Assembly: GCA_030248215.1 (NCBI GenBank)
Contig: JASANG010001458.1
Span: 62,001-126,000 of the forward strand
DNA: 64,000 nucleotides
Direction: 5' to 3'
Source of the DNA: Enoplolaimus lenunculus
Lineage: Eukaryota; Nematoda; Enoplea; Enoplida; Thoracostomopsidae
The translations under genes and the position numbers were made by a program. Positions 11,871 to 23,096 of this stretch are shown piece by piece (positions within the stretch are counted from its first letter, which is position 1; each line of letters begins with the position of its first letter). The notes under the pieces are model-generated. The model did no database searches. It was not told the DNA's origin and worked only from the letters and a program-made list of their open reading frames with translations.

Positions 11871-12128
11871 GGCCAATGTAAAGAACAGAAGCGGATATAA
11901 GCACATTCCTTAGCCTAAGCCTAAGCCTAAGCGTAAGAATGAGCATATTCCTAAGCCTAAGCCTTAGCGTAAGAATGAGTTTATTCCAAGCCTAAGCCTT
12001 AGCGTAAGAATGAGTTTACTCCTAAGCCTAAGCCTAACCCTAAGCCAAGCAAAAAACTAATCTAAAGCTTAAGCTTACTCTTTTCTAGTCTTACAGAAAG
12101 ACGTTCCGCCCCTGATCTTTACATGGGC
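11871..12128. mobile_element. TTAGGC-MITE copy with a long array
   Basis: The left end is GGCCAATGTAAAGAACAG and the right end is the inverse of GGCCCATGTAAAGATCAGGG. Blocks of CCTAAGCCTAAGC alternate with GTAAGAATGAG spacers, which shows expansion by internal duplication. Confidence 0.85.
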
Positions 12129-13233
12129 CTCTAAACCTATCTATCCTTCTGAGGTAGAAATAAAGCGCAGACACATAGCCAGCTCCACCTGCTGGGGGCA
12201 AAATGAAAGTATGAAGGGTATGCGTTTGAAATAGTAAGGTTATAAAAGCGGGGCTTAAACGCTTGGCCCTTTGCTTACTTTACTCCACGAAGAAAAATTC
12301 CACCCATGTAGAAAATTTGCTTTATTAAAGTTCTCATAGACGTGACTGCAGATGGGTGAGCCCCCAGCCACCGTCTAGCAACTAACCGGGGTATAAAAAT
12401 GTATAAAAGAAACTTTAGGAGTCACACCGTCTGGTAATTTTGCCCGAAATTTCTGATGGTGGGTGCGCTGGCGAGTTATTAAACGCAATTTTTACTGTAC
12501 GCTATACATGTGCAAATTTCATGTGCGACAAAATTGTAACGCAAGGAGGGACCTTATCATTTTATCACAAAAATTTTTCAAGTCTTCACTCTTCTCAATC
12601 CGCTAGTGGTGTTTGGAACCTTTTCTGTTGGTAAAACACAAGAAACTCTATGTTAACCTTAACGATTTACTGCCATAGCTCTGTTCGAAATTTTGAAAAG
12701 CGTTAAAAATAGCGTTTCATTTTCACACGATTCCTATATAACAAGCTTTTGAACAGAACCACAATAGGCGCAGGCCTGTAGCCAGCTCACCTTCCTAGGG
12801 GGCTGAGGGTTTCCAATGACTAGCAAGCAAAATTGAAAGTTTTCTAGGGGGCCATAATTTTTACCGGGGGGGGGGGCTGAGCCCCCATGGTTCCCCCCCT
12901 TGGTTACGGTCCGAATAAGTGCGGGAGCATAATTGTATGATCACTTGAAACATTTCAAACTTCATACTGCTTGTGTCAGCGTACGGGTTCCTGTATCGAA
13001 TTCTAAATTTTCGTTTAAATTGTACAAAATTGTCACTATTCGTCAGGTAGAAAATTTACAAGTTTTAATAATTTTTGAATTCCATTCATCGAATTTACTA
13101 AAATTGTTCAATTTGCACACAAAGCTATTTTGAGTGAGCGAACACATTATTTGACAGGGTTGTATATTTTTGCACTTGAAATATTTGAATTATTCGATTG
13201 ATATTTGAAACATTGTTGTATTAAATCCTAAAA

Positions 13234-15610
13234 ATGGCCGCTTCTATGCCTGGAGATGTCAAAACTGAACCGGAAACGCGATTGGTTTTCGGCGCCCCCT
13301 TTGATCATCCGGTTAGCGTCAGCTTGCGTGCCACTAACGCAGGTAATCACCCAATTTCCAAATTGTACACCTCAGTAGTCAACCTAAACATGGAAAATTA
13401 GGATATAGAAATGTTTAGGGCAGGCATAAATTTCAAATGACTTACAAGCAAGGTTGAAACTTGTCTAAGGCTGGCAAAGGTTTTCTGACACTTTAGCCTC
13501 TCTCACAGTTTTTGATCTATGAACCCGACGTTGTATATTTGTAGAAATGATTTTGACAAATAGAAAAAAAGGCCCATGATAATACTTTGGGGGCGTAAAG
13601 GTTTCTGGTGGGTCTATAAAAAGTGGGTTTAGATTCTAGATTACAATTTTTTGCTTAGGCTTAGGCTTAGTGCTTAGGAATATTTATTTGCAACACTTAG
13701 GATTAGGCTTACGAATTCGCTTAATCTACTGTTAAGCCCCTAAAAGAAACATTGGCCCAAAAAAGCTTAGGCTAAGCTGCGCAACTGTATCATAAAAGTT
13801 TCTAAGTATTTCTCAATATAATCGCGGGGCAAAATTGTGTTGGGCAGCCTGTAATCTCACAAAATGTACGGCAACCAAAGATCCGTACGAAACTGAATTC
13901 GCCGATTATACACCGGATAAAATCTATATTAAAGTTGGAACGCCCCACATATGTATTTTGGACAGCGTTCCAACAATTTTTGGTTTACGTTACGTATGCA
14001 AACTAAACAGTATTTATTAAAAATACTTATTGTTTCGGATGTGTTCTATATATCTGCAAAGCAGCAAAGCACTACAGCTTTTCAAAAAGCAGTTTTTTTA
14101 ATTTTGTTCACTTACGAGGGGCATGGTTAACAATTTAGCCTACGGCCGAAGAAGCCTTACTCCAGTTGTACATGTGTGCAACTACGTGTACTAGTATCTT
14201 TAAAAATAGATGATTTATTCACATGGAATAAATATAATTTTCGTGCAGTATGGACGATCATCGGCTTTATGAAATAACAGGTTTTGGAAAATGGTTGCTA
14301 CGCGGTTAACGACGATGTTAACACATGACCACTAATAGGACCGTCTAGCTTGGTATGAAGGCTAAAATTTTATAGGAGGGGCGTACAGTAGTTTCCGGTA
14401 ATGTACATTCTGAGTTGAAACTTTTCTATCTTCTGTTTCCGCTATTTTCACTATCCGTTCACGCCCTGATATATACACGTGCTGTTTCAGGGGGCAAGAA
14501 AATCGGCTGGGCAATCAAAACAACAAACATGCGAAGATTTGCCGTTGAGCCACCGTGTGGAGTACTGGAGCCGAAAGACAATACAACGCTTAGTGTAACC
14601 TGCAACCCTTTTGACGTTGGATCCGAAGTAAGAAACGAAGAATGTTGAAGTTTGTGGTATTATCTTCGTTGTTGCCTATAATCTTGGCCTTGCGTTTACG
14701 CTTATGCTTAGGATTATGAAAAACGTATAACAATGTTTTTTTTTGCAATATAATCAATCAATATATTTTTGTGCAATTCGCAGGTTTAAGCTAAGTATGA
14801 ATATGTTAAAATTTGTGCAACACATCTTGTTTCCTAATTTTCGCCTTCTCTTGTTCATTAAGAAACGTCAGCTTAAGCCTAATCCCTCGACTAAGTCTTT
14901 TCTTAAACCCTAAATATAAACCTTAACCTAAAATTTTGGGGGAACGTGTACAAGAGCTACAATGTTTATAGTTTGTATTGAGCTCTTAAGATACGCATTC
15001 AAATTTTCAATCTAATATTGCATTTTTAAGCCTTAATGGATTTAGTTTCAACAGGAGCTGTCCTGCCTGATCCAGTGTCAACTTAGGATCAGTGGTTTGC
15101 AGGTAGCGGCGGATCCAGAAAATAGTAACGGGACGAACGCATGCTGGCAAAATTTACTGAAACGCAATTTTTACCGTATGCTATGCATGTGCCAAAGTTT
15201 TGAGAGGTAGAAAATTGTAGTCTATTGACATTACCATTTATTCACAGGAAATGTTCTGACGGGAGGGGCACACAATTAGGATCGGTATTTTAGTTTAAAA
15301 TCAGTACTCGGCCCAAATTGCAACAAGCTTAAGCCAATGACTAAACCTATATTTAAGCATAATCCAGTTTTTATGCGCATGGGGTGACTTTTAAGCACAA
15401 TATATCCGGTTTTTATGGCGTGGGGAAACTTTTTGTTGGGGGGGAGAGAAAATAAGTACCTTTAGCATGTTTCAGGACATAACCAATGATCGAATCACAA
15501 TTGAATGGACAGACTGTCCCGCAGGAGCCGGTGATCGCTTCCAACGAGAATGGTTTCAAGGATCAGGAATTATTCGTCGAAAAGTGATTAATTGCGAATA
15601 CAACTGCTAA
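13234..15610 (+). CDS. msp: Major sperm protein (MSP), 3 exons
   Basis: MSP is the nematode sperm cytoskeletal protein. It forms filaments that drive amoeboid sperm crawling and is also released as an oocyte signal. Exons are 13234-13342, 14491-14627 and 15476-15610. The introns are GT-AG, phases match, and the product has 126 residues, the normal MSP length (about 127). The reading is [20 protein letters not shown] in exon 1, [20 protein letters not shown] in exon 2, and [14 protein letters not shown] then [13 protein letters not shown] in exon 3. These are the diagnostic beta-sandwich motifs (IKTTN, PPCGVL, REWFQGxGxxRRK). Three Cys in the last exon, one of them C-terminal, are unusual. AATAAA lies at about 15663, just after the stop. 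Introns of 1148 and 848 bp carry MITEs, which is long for an MSP gene. Identity is near certain. Confidence 0.95.
13571..13757. mobile_element. TTAGGC-MITE subfamily B copy
   Basis: It is bounded by GGCCCATGATAAT and AACATTGGCC. Inside are GTGGGTCTA, GTGGGTTTAGATTCTAGAT, TTAGGC units and CTTAATCTACTGTTA. It lies in MSP intron 1. Confidence 0.7.
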
Positions 15611-16337
15611 ATGTGACAAAGGACAGAGTCCACAAAATGTGTTTGATTTAAACAATGACATAAATAAAAATTGAATATTTTACACTTGTGACACAAATTT
15701 AAAATTGACCAACTCATAATAAAGATTCTTTTAGTTTAAATTATTGCAAAATCCGCGCTTTGAGGTTTGTTGGAACGGATAAACAAAGAATTATATTAAT
15801 AACAAAAATAAAAAAACATACATGAACAAGTGTTCAGAAATACAGGGTGTGGCACAATCCAATCGTTGAGATATGGTCAACGGCTACTCGACCCTGGGCT
15901 ACACTGCAAATGCAAAAAACGAGTCAAATTGGACTCGTTTCGAAATACGCGTTTCCAAACTTCATAAACTGAGTCAAATTCGACTCACTGAGCGACTCAG
16001 TGAGTAGAATGTTACTCTGGCGTAGTTCAATTTTGACTCAGTTTATATTATTGCTAATATGAACAAGAAATTGGTTGAACATTATTTACGAATAAGTTTC
16101 TCACGGTGAAGCCGCTTACCATCACGACTCAAGCTTTATCAGCTCGACGGGCGAGCCTGAGAATCGGCTCGCACATCTTTTGAACACCTGGCACTGCGCA
16201 TACGCCCAGTACATTTTAAACGCTACGCATTGGGTATTCACGTATACATACCTGCTGTTGTAAGTTGCTCATAGTCCATTGCATATAAGAGAGGGGTTAA
16301 TGTTCGTAGAAACTTCACCCCCTCTTCAAACCCAACG
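15611..16337. other. Intergenic, MSP 3' flank to NADAR 3' end
   Basis: The MSP polyadenylation signals (AATAAA at about 15663 and 15720) lie here. At 15903-16060 is a decayed copy of the CACTG introner-like MITE (GAGTCAAATTGGACTCG and ACTGAGTCAAATTCGACTC are recognisable). Nothing coding was seen. Confidence 0.5.
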
Positions 16338-18800
16338 CTAGCTTACAAACACTGGCGGTGTGGTAACTTGAGGCGAAACAATCGGTTTGCAAGGTACTTC
16401 ATTTTTAAGCAAATCGTCCCGAATTCGCATCAAAATCACACCAAGCATATTGTCACCGGGATAGCATCCGCGACACTTTTCGGCGTTCTCAACGTCCAGT
16501 CCACACGCCCAAACGTAGTCGACGCCTGCTTTTGCAGTTGCACAAATTAACAACGAATCACCAGTTGTAATCAGTCGAGTTCGAAATGCAGCGCACTGTT
16601 CAAGCATTGATCGAAGCATTTTTTCCATTAATTCTGGTTCCTAAAAAATTTTGATGCAACTTTCACAATACCATGCGTACACCAGGTGACTTTTGAAGGG
16701 ATAGTGTCATGGACACTGAAGAGTTTTCGGCTTTAGTATCCTGGATACTGAAGATACAAAAACTTCAGAGGACTGGACACTGAAGCCATACACCAGGTGA
16801 CTTTTGAAGAGGTAGTGTCATGGACACTAAAGATTTGTCGGCTTCAGTATCGTGGATACTGAAGCTAAAAAACTTCAGAGGACTGGATACTGAAGCCAAA
16901 AAGCTTCAGTATCCTGAACACTGAAGCTGTTTTGGTTTCATAATCCAGGATACAGAAGCATTTTGGCTTCAGCGTCCTGTTCACTGAAGCCAAAAAACTT
17001 CTGAGTCCTGGATATTGAAGCCAAAAAAGTTTCATTAGCCTGAACACTGAAGCTTGGTGTGCGCATGTTATTGTGGAAGTTGCATGAAAATGACTCATCT
17101 TTATGCGAAAAATGTACAAAATTCAATAACTGCATTTTGGCTGTAGACACCAGATAAAAAGGTTTGTCACTACTGAAAATACAAAAAATGCTGTGGATAA
17201 CATTTTACTTAGGACCCTTTCTTGCATGAATATTTTTCATTTTATACAGATTCACTTTTAAGGCGGGAACCAAGTACACGATAAGGTTTCTACACTGCGA
17301 AAAATGGTGAGTCAAATTGACTCTGTCCGAAATAGGCTCTACAGGACTACACAAACTGAGTCAAATTCGACTCCGCCAAAATCAAACGTCCGACTTAGCG
17401 AGTCGAATTTGACTCTGTCGGAGTCGAATTTGACTCAATTCCTCTAGTCCCGAAAAGCCTTTTTCGGAGGAAGTAAATTTAACTCAACATTTGTTGCAGA
17501 GTACATCCACTGTAAATGAAATTTTTAGAAGTAGGTTTAAGAATATGCTTATTCTACAGTTACGCCTCTCAAAGTACCGATTTCGGAGAGAGTCAATTTG
17601 ACTTGCCATTGTTTGCAGTGATAACCATGGTCCCGTTACCTGATCGATCCAAGACTGAGGCAAATCTGGCAGTATTTTGTTGCCAATCGCTTTCGCTTGT
17701 CCACCACTGCGAGCGCGGCGAATATTTCGTGCAACATCGCCACGTCCATTGCGTACGGCACGTTGATATACAAACGCCTGTTCGACACATAAAAATGTAA
17801 AATTTGCCCATCGATAAGAAAATGGATACAACGTTGACAGGGGGTCATGTGTTCCATGCACAATAATCGCATCAAACTCAGTGATCCCCGTGTCTACAAC
17901 GTACCCCCGAACTTGAATGCCACGGTGTTTGATGTTGCCGCACCCTTCATCGTGATCGTCTGAGATGGTTAGCCGACCCCCAGCGCACTGTTTGATCTTT
18001 GCCGCATCGAGTTTTAGCCTGTGGGCGACTTCGGATTGTGGGGATTGTGCCATATCTTCAACGTTGATAAAATCACATTCGTGATCAAACTCTGAAGGCG
18101 TTCCACCAAACTCTGAGAATAGTGACATTTTGCGATTTTCAGACGTCGCTACTGATACCATACTTCCTCCAATAGTAACTCCAGTAAGAGGGCTTGAAAT
18201 ATTGCTATCCCCCTCTTCGTGTTCGTCTTCGTCGTACGATTCTGCAGTTGGCGATTTAGATCGATCGGTGTTCGGTGTACTCAAATTGCTAATTGCTAAA
18301 TGCTCCAGTGATGTATCGCATTTGAGCGCGATTGCTGGTTTGGCTTGATTTTGCAGTGACGTTGTTTTCGTTTGCATCGCCAGTGGAGAAATTGTTGGTT
18401 GTGGCAATTTGCCAAAAGGTTGTTTTGTTTTGTTTACTGTCAAGGATTTTGCGCTGGCTCGGGATGGAGTTATGGTTTGAAGTTTGCCGACGCTACTGGA
18501 GGTTGCTTTTGGACGGTTGCCAGGCTGTTGTGATTGCGTAACTGTCCGTCCGATAATTTTTGAGGTTGTTTTTGTTTCCGCCGGATGTTTTGACCACGCT
18601 GTTGTTGTTGGTGTACCACTTGCTCGATCAGTGGTTCCGTTTTGTTGTATTGTCGCATTTATACTTGTAACACCGGAAGTGCCATGTCCGGATACATTGT
18701 TTGCCGAAATTGAGCTCTTTTTAGTCACATCCGGTTTGTTTGACGCGGATGTTATCTTTTTACCGTTTTTGTTACTTATTGATTCAGTATTTTTATTCAT
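16338..18800 (-). CDS. NADAR (YbiA-like) domain protein with disordered N-terminus, 2 exons
   Basis: Exons on the minus strand are 17640-18800 and 16338-16640, joined in phase 0 (donor GTAACG, acceptor TTTTTTAG), giving 487 residues. Residues 1 to about 300 are low-complexity Ser/Thr/Gln/Lys sequence with an acidic patch (DEDEHEEGD). Residues about 312-475 form a NADAR domain. Motifs are LSTLYPFSYRWANFTFLCVE, with the conserved VEQAF glutamate (about E340), IRRARSGGQAKAIGNK, MEKMLRSMLEQ, LLTTGDSLL-like LITTGDSLLICATA, and DNMLGVILMRIRDDL. NADAR proteins act as N-glycosidases on ribosylated small molecules, and some reverse ADP-ribosylation of guanine in DNA. Which substrate applies here is unknown. 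The intron holds MITEs and a palindromic array. The domain call is firm; the function is inferred. Confidence 0.85.
16690..17065. repeat. Palindromic CTTCAGTATCC / GGATACTGAAG array in NADAR intron
   Basis: Short segments such as GGCTTCAGTATCCTGGATAC and GAAGCCAAAAAACTTCAG recur in both orientations for about 370 bp, so the stretch can fold on itself repeatedly. CACCAGGTGACTTTTGAAG appears twice at the left. Confidence 0.75.
17294..17504. mobile_element. Introner-like MITE (CACTG family) in NADAR intron
   Basis: The left end is CACTGCGAAAAATGGTGAGT and the right end AACATTTGTTGCAGAG, with TA on both sides. GAGTCGAATTTGACTC blocks lie inside. A second end fragment (GAGAGTCAATTTGACTTGCC to TTTGCAGTG) lies at 17586-17620, close to the NADAR donor site. 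Confidence 0.8.
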
Positions 18801-19145
18801 TTTAAAGTTTAAATTGTCTGTGTTTTTAAATTAATTTAAAATTGACTGAGAAAATGTTGTATTAATGTATTATCCCCGCAAGCTTGTCAAGGTGCAGTTC
18901 ACAATTGTACGTGTCTAGTTTAGTTCACTAAAATAGCAAAGTCTTTTTTACTGATTTCTGTATATAAGGAATGGTTATAGTTTACCTAAACAGGTGCGTA
19001 AAAAGAACAGAGGCCTGCGCACTGTAAGACAAAAGAAATTTGATGGCTTAGACACTGGCAGGATTTAGCCTTAGGCTTTTGTTTAGCTTAAGTCTTAGGC
19101 TGAACGCTTAAGCTTAACACGTCTAGGCTTAGGGTTAGGCTTATT

Positions 19146-19335
19146 GGGCACATGCAAAGGTCAAGGGCAGAATGTTTTTCTTTTGACTAGAATAGAGTAA
19201 GCTTGAGCTTGGAACTAATTATTTTGCTTGGCTTAGGCTTAGAAATAAACTGATTCTTACGCTTAGGCTTAGGCTTAGACTGAGGCTAGGAAATATGCTT
19301 ATCATACTGTTCCGCCCCTGTTCTTTACATTGGCC
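19146..19335. mobile_element. TTAGGC-MITE copy
   Basis: The left end GGGCACATGCAAAGGTCAAG is diverged and the right end CGCCCCTGTTCTTTACATTG with GGCC... is typical. CTTAGGCTTAGGCTTAG lies inside. Confidence 0.75.
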
Positions 19336-19604
19336 ACTTAGTGGAAGGCGCCTGTAGTTAACGTGGACCAGAAGACGTGCCCTATTAACTATTTGCCAAC
19401 GGTATAAACGCGAACGCTTGTTCGTATCAGGTTTATGTTTTAAGTTAATTTTAGGAATATTTACAATTCGGGTATTTTTGAGCCAATTTGTATCATATTT
19501 CAAGTATGTATATATAACGTCTTAATCCGAATAATAAACAAAATCAACCCAGCTTATATATTGGTTTAAATACATTTTTCCTTTAAACTTAAATTGAGCT
19601 GCAA

Positions 19605-19834
19605 AATAAAGTCCAATTCACATGTGCAAATTTTTACTACGAGAACTTGCGGCTGCAAATTGCACACAGAACTTGCATGGTTATTTACGCATGTGAACTA
19701 AATTCATAGCTATGATTTTTAATGCATTATTTGCAGTTGCAAGCTTTTCGAACCGGATTTTGGACAAAACATACAAGTGCAAGTTGCAACTGCAAGTTCT
19801 CGCAGCAAAAATTGGCATGTATGAATAGGGATTT
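19605..19834. mobile_element. CAGCTG-type inverted-repeat element
   Basis: The ends pair as CACATGTGCAAATTTTT with its inverse near ATTGGCATGTATGAATAGG. AACTTGCGGCTGCAAATTGC and its mirror occur just inside each end, the signature of a family seen six times in this window. Confidence 0.65.
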
Positions 19835-20290
19835 AAATTTTTCTTTCTGTGGATTGCTTGCATTTGCTAAAAATACAGTTCAATGCCAATGTTTGTAAAA
19901 TTTCTTCACATCTTTTATATGCGCTTTGTATACAGAAGAATTGAGGTATATTTTGGTTATTCAGAACAATTATTAATTGGCATAGGCCATTCTGATATTT
20001 TTTGAAAATAGCAGTTTGGCTTAGGCTAAAACTGGTATTGAACTTATGGACCAACCAGATTCAATTATTTTGTCAGACACAGTACTAATACCTTAAGCCA
20101 GAGATTGAGCGTATACGCAAACCTATAAACAAACAGCGTAATTTTACTCACAGCCCTAAGTCCCAGCCTGAAAGCCTCCGTGTCTCTGAGTGCCCCAGTT
20201 TCCATGTCTCACAATCGGCACAGTACTTATTCCAATTTTATAAATTTTAAAGGTTAAACTATAGGTGTCCGACCCGTACATATATTTCAG

Positions 20291-20402
20291 GTTGTCCACG
20301 CAATCCTTTCAAAAACCGGTGTGCCAATCCTGGAATATCCTGTGCGTGAAAATCTCAATATATCAGGACAGGACAGCTTGTATGATTGGGGTACTTACAA
20401 CA
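20291..20402 (+). CDS. Possible exon of an unknown gene
   Basis: TATATTTCAG is followed by an open stretch reading VVHAILSKTGVPILEYPVRE then NLNISGQDSLYDWG. A GT donor is possible near AAAATGTAATT, and the frame stays open further. Composition looks coding, but I recognise no family and found no partner exon. Confidence 0.25.
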
Positions 20403-20880
20403 CAAAATGTAATTCAAAACCTAATTTTACCAAAAATGTATTATTTTTTCCTAAAAATCCTACGGATGTAAGCAAAAGAACCGACAATGATAAAGGCCAA
20501 ATATTAAGCTACATTCGATTCACAAAATGGTGTAAAACGGATAGTAAAAATAACGGAAACGGATAGTGATCAAAATAAACGAAAACATATGTCCTATTTT
20601 TGTTGCAATATAATCGAAATATGCAAATATAGCCGGACTTTCAAAAATTTCTACGAAATGGAATATGCACCCAAATTTTCAATATTTGTGATCAATTTCG
20701 TCATTTTTATTTCAAATCGAACAACTGAGGCATATTTGTAATGACAAATAGCACGATTTTAGACTCCATTTTAGAATTAATTTTGAGCTTAAAAATAGGC
20801 ATTGAAATAAACTGTATCGTTACAGCTGGAGCGAACCAAAAACAAACGGATATCTGCATGCACCCTGAGAAATACGCCTA

Positions 20881-21068
20881 CACGGCAAAAAAATGGTGAG
20901 TCAAAAGGACTCTCAACGAAATAAGCTCTGCGCGACTACACAAACTGAGTCAAATTCAACTCCACCGGAGTCAAACGTGTGACTCAGTGAGTAGAATTTG
21001 ACTTAGTTTGTGTACTCCCGTAGAGCCAATTTTAGAGACAGTCAATGTGACTCACCATTTTTGCAGTG
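20881..21068. mobile_element. Introner-like MITE (CACTG family)
   Basis: The ends are CACGGCAAAAAAATGGTGAG and CTCACCATTTTTGCAGTG, with TA duplications at 20879-20880 and 21069-21070. One end has GCCG in place of GCAG, so only the plus strand still has both a donor (GTGAGT) and an acceptor. Confidence 0.85.
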
Positions 21069-21639
21069 TACGAACCATTGTTATCATGAGTACTCCACAA
21101 TGTTGCATTGCAAAATGCGAATGGCGTCCAGTGAAAAGATTCCAAACAAGCTACTGCAGTTGTAAATCTTACAAATTCTGTTTCGTATACCCAACGCTCA
21201 TATAGAAGTGAGGTACGTCTCATGGAACAAGGGGTTGTTGTTGTGACGGCACCGATTTTCACATTCCTGTCCATGGCTACAATTATTGATACAAAGTACA
21301 GTTTCTCGGTTTTAAACTATTTCACTTGAAACAACCAACCGTAAACGCAAAATAATTTATAACAATTGAACGTTGCGACCCGGAGCCTGAAACAGCCGGG
21401 TTTTTTTACTTGACCCTGTGACACACTCGTGTGGGTGTCTGAACAATTATATATGTTCAGTATATGATGTGAATTTCGCACCTATTTGTTTTAGGTTATT
21501 TTAATATTAAGCCTGGGTTCTACGGTCCTACGCACTGGGAGACAGGGAACCTGATGGACTTTAGAGACTGAATAAAAGAATTTAGGCTTCGGATTACAAT
21601 TAGGCCTATATTTAGTTTACGCTTTAGGGTTAGGTTTTG

Positions 21640-21902
21640 TCCGTCACCGTCAATCAACCGTCTCTCCACCACTGTGCGTCACCCAACGGTGCTGTCCGTC
21701 ACCGTGTGTTGTCGTACGCAAATTACTCATGTATGATACCGTATTATGGTATTGTGGCGGACGGTGACTGACGGCGCCGGACGGCTGACGGACGGCGCCG
21801 GACGGCTGACGGACGACTGACGGACGGCGCTGTGCGGGTGACGGACGGGCGCATAATGGACGGTAACGTACGGCGCCACACGACAAGTCTAGCGCAACCC
21901 AT
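21640..21902. mobile_element. GTGACG-rich inverted-repeat element
   Basis: The element is full of CCGTCAC and GTGACGG steps, with the right end ACGACAAGTCTAGCGCAACC matching other copies at 35447, 36893 and 37717. GGACGGCGCCGGACGGCTGA is tandemly repeated inside. It is strikingly GC-rich against its surroundings. Confidence 0.65.
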
Positions 21903-22447
21903 ATTCCTGGTCAAGCTTATAGTTGACATATAAAAGAATTTGTGAAATCAGAATACGGCCTTTTCATTAGACAGCAATAAAAATTAATAAAAATTAATCA
22001 AAGAATGCTAAAATTGACTGACAAAAATTGAAGTCCCAAACACGTAAAGTAGAATATTGGCTCATGGTGCCAGCTTAGGTTCCGGAGTACGCAACCGGAA
22101 ATGACACATACCAAAGGTGGACAAGGAGAGAAATGAAATTTGCCGGAACCGAACAAGGAGCCAGAGGTGCAGCGAAATTAGGTCGTTAAAATAACGCTTG
22201 ATTTACTAATCTTTAGCAAAATGTTGTCAAAAACTTTGATTTTAGATATATTTTATGTGAAATCACAAAAATTACTCAAAATGGTACCAAAAGGTTAAAA
22301 CCAAACGAAACGAACGGATGTCTACTTTCTGTCGGATCCGAAGCTGGGACTAAGATCGACCTATGAGGTTGTATCTTGAATTATTTTCATATTTTTGCTC
22401 ATTGCACTAAAAGTACGCGGGTCTGAAATTGGGAACAACACACTTAC

Positions 22448-22531
22448 ACCGTGCCATTCTGTGTTTGATCCACCGACCGGAAACAGATTTCCGTTAATCA
22501 CATTCGTCGCACGATGACCGGACAACTTAAC
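22448..22531 (-). CDS. Candidate tenth exon of the MOCOS gene
   Basis: On the minus strand TTTCAG is followed by 28 open codons and a strong GTAAGT donor. The frame reads VKLSGHRATNVINGNLFPVG then GSNTEWHG. MOCOS proteins have, right after the cysteine loop, a segment of the form GHxCGDxxDxxxGxPTGSVR. Here GH, a near IDG (ING) and P-x-G-x-S are in similar order, and the phase (0) fits exon 9 at 30517. The match is weak, and the intron would be about 8 kb with a satellite in it. It may belong to another gene. Confidence 0.3.
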
Positions 22532-22970
22532 CTGAAATTTTATCCAATCGAAAATTCATGGTCCATCATTACGTTTTTAGGCTCAGGTTCAGGATTTCGC
22601 TTACGACTAAGAATTTATTAATGGGTTTTATGACACTGTTGAGCAACAAATTGTCGGGCGACGAATTGTCGTAAATTCTATTCGTTTAATACACCCTGGA
22701 TACCAACAGCTTTAAGCGATGACGAAAAAGGTATAATCCATGCAATAAAGCGTTTCCAAACCGACCTATAAGTATATATATCGGTGTTGATTCGGATGTA
22801 CAGTGACAGAACAAGTTAGTAGGGTCCCATAGAAGTCTGATTACAAAACAGTTTTAGGCCGCATAATCTTAAAAAAACAAGTCAAAAAACCGTCTCAAAA
22901 TACTTATTACTGACACATGTTAAAGGGTTACGCCCTGGAAGGCTATGGGACTTAGAGACTGAGATGCTTA

Positions 22971-23096
22971 CACTGCAAACAATGGTACTCAGTGAGTCAA
23001 ATTTGACTCAGGCAGAGTTGAATTTTGACTCACTTTGTGTCTTCCCGTAGAACCTATTTCGGAGAGAGTCAATTTGACTCACCATTTTTTGCAGTG
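22971..23096. mobile_element. Introner-like MITE (CACTG family), short copy
   Basis: This copy of about 126 bp runs from CACTGCAAACAATGG to CCATTTTTTGCAGTG, with TA at 22969-22970 and 23097-23098. The left GTGAGT donor is displaced by an inserted TACTCA. Confidence 0.85.

Larger units (their letters stand above)
5832..13233. other. Long repeat-rich intergenic region
   Basis: No gene is supported. The region holds several TTAGGC-MITE copies, elements ending in TAGCCAGCTCAGC (about 6481-6635, 10370-10533, 12774-12910), an AT microsatellite and a 29-bp tandem array. A TATAAATA box-like site at about 6652 is followed by GT and AG splice-like sites near 6738 and 6800, but no coding exon follows. 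I leave that stretch unassigned. Confidence 0.5.
18801..20290. other. Intergenic: NADAR 5' flank and repeats
   Basis: The first 150 bp upstream of the NADAR start are AT-rich with no clear TATA box. Further on are TTAGGC-like arrays (19060-19335) and a CAGCTG-type element (19605-19834). No gene was seen. Confidence 0.5.

Noticed and set aside
21071-21274. Minus-strand frame with TSLLYERWVYETEF and HWTPFAFCNATLW
   Set aside because: LLYER recalls the LLYDR of a MOSC_N domain, which MOCOS should have, but the rest does not fit and no splice phase supports joining it. It stays a curiosity.
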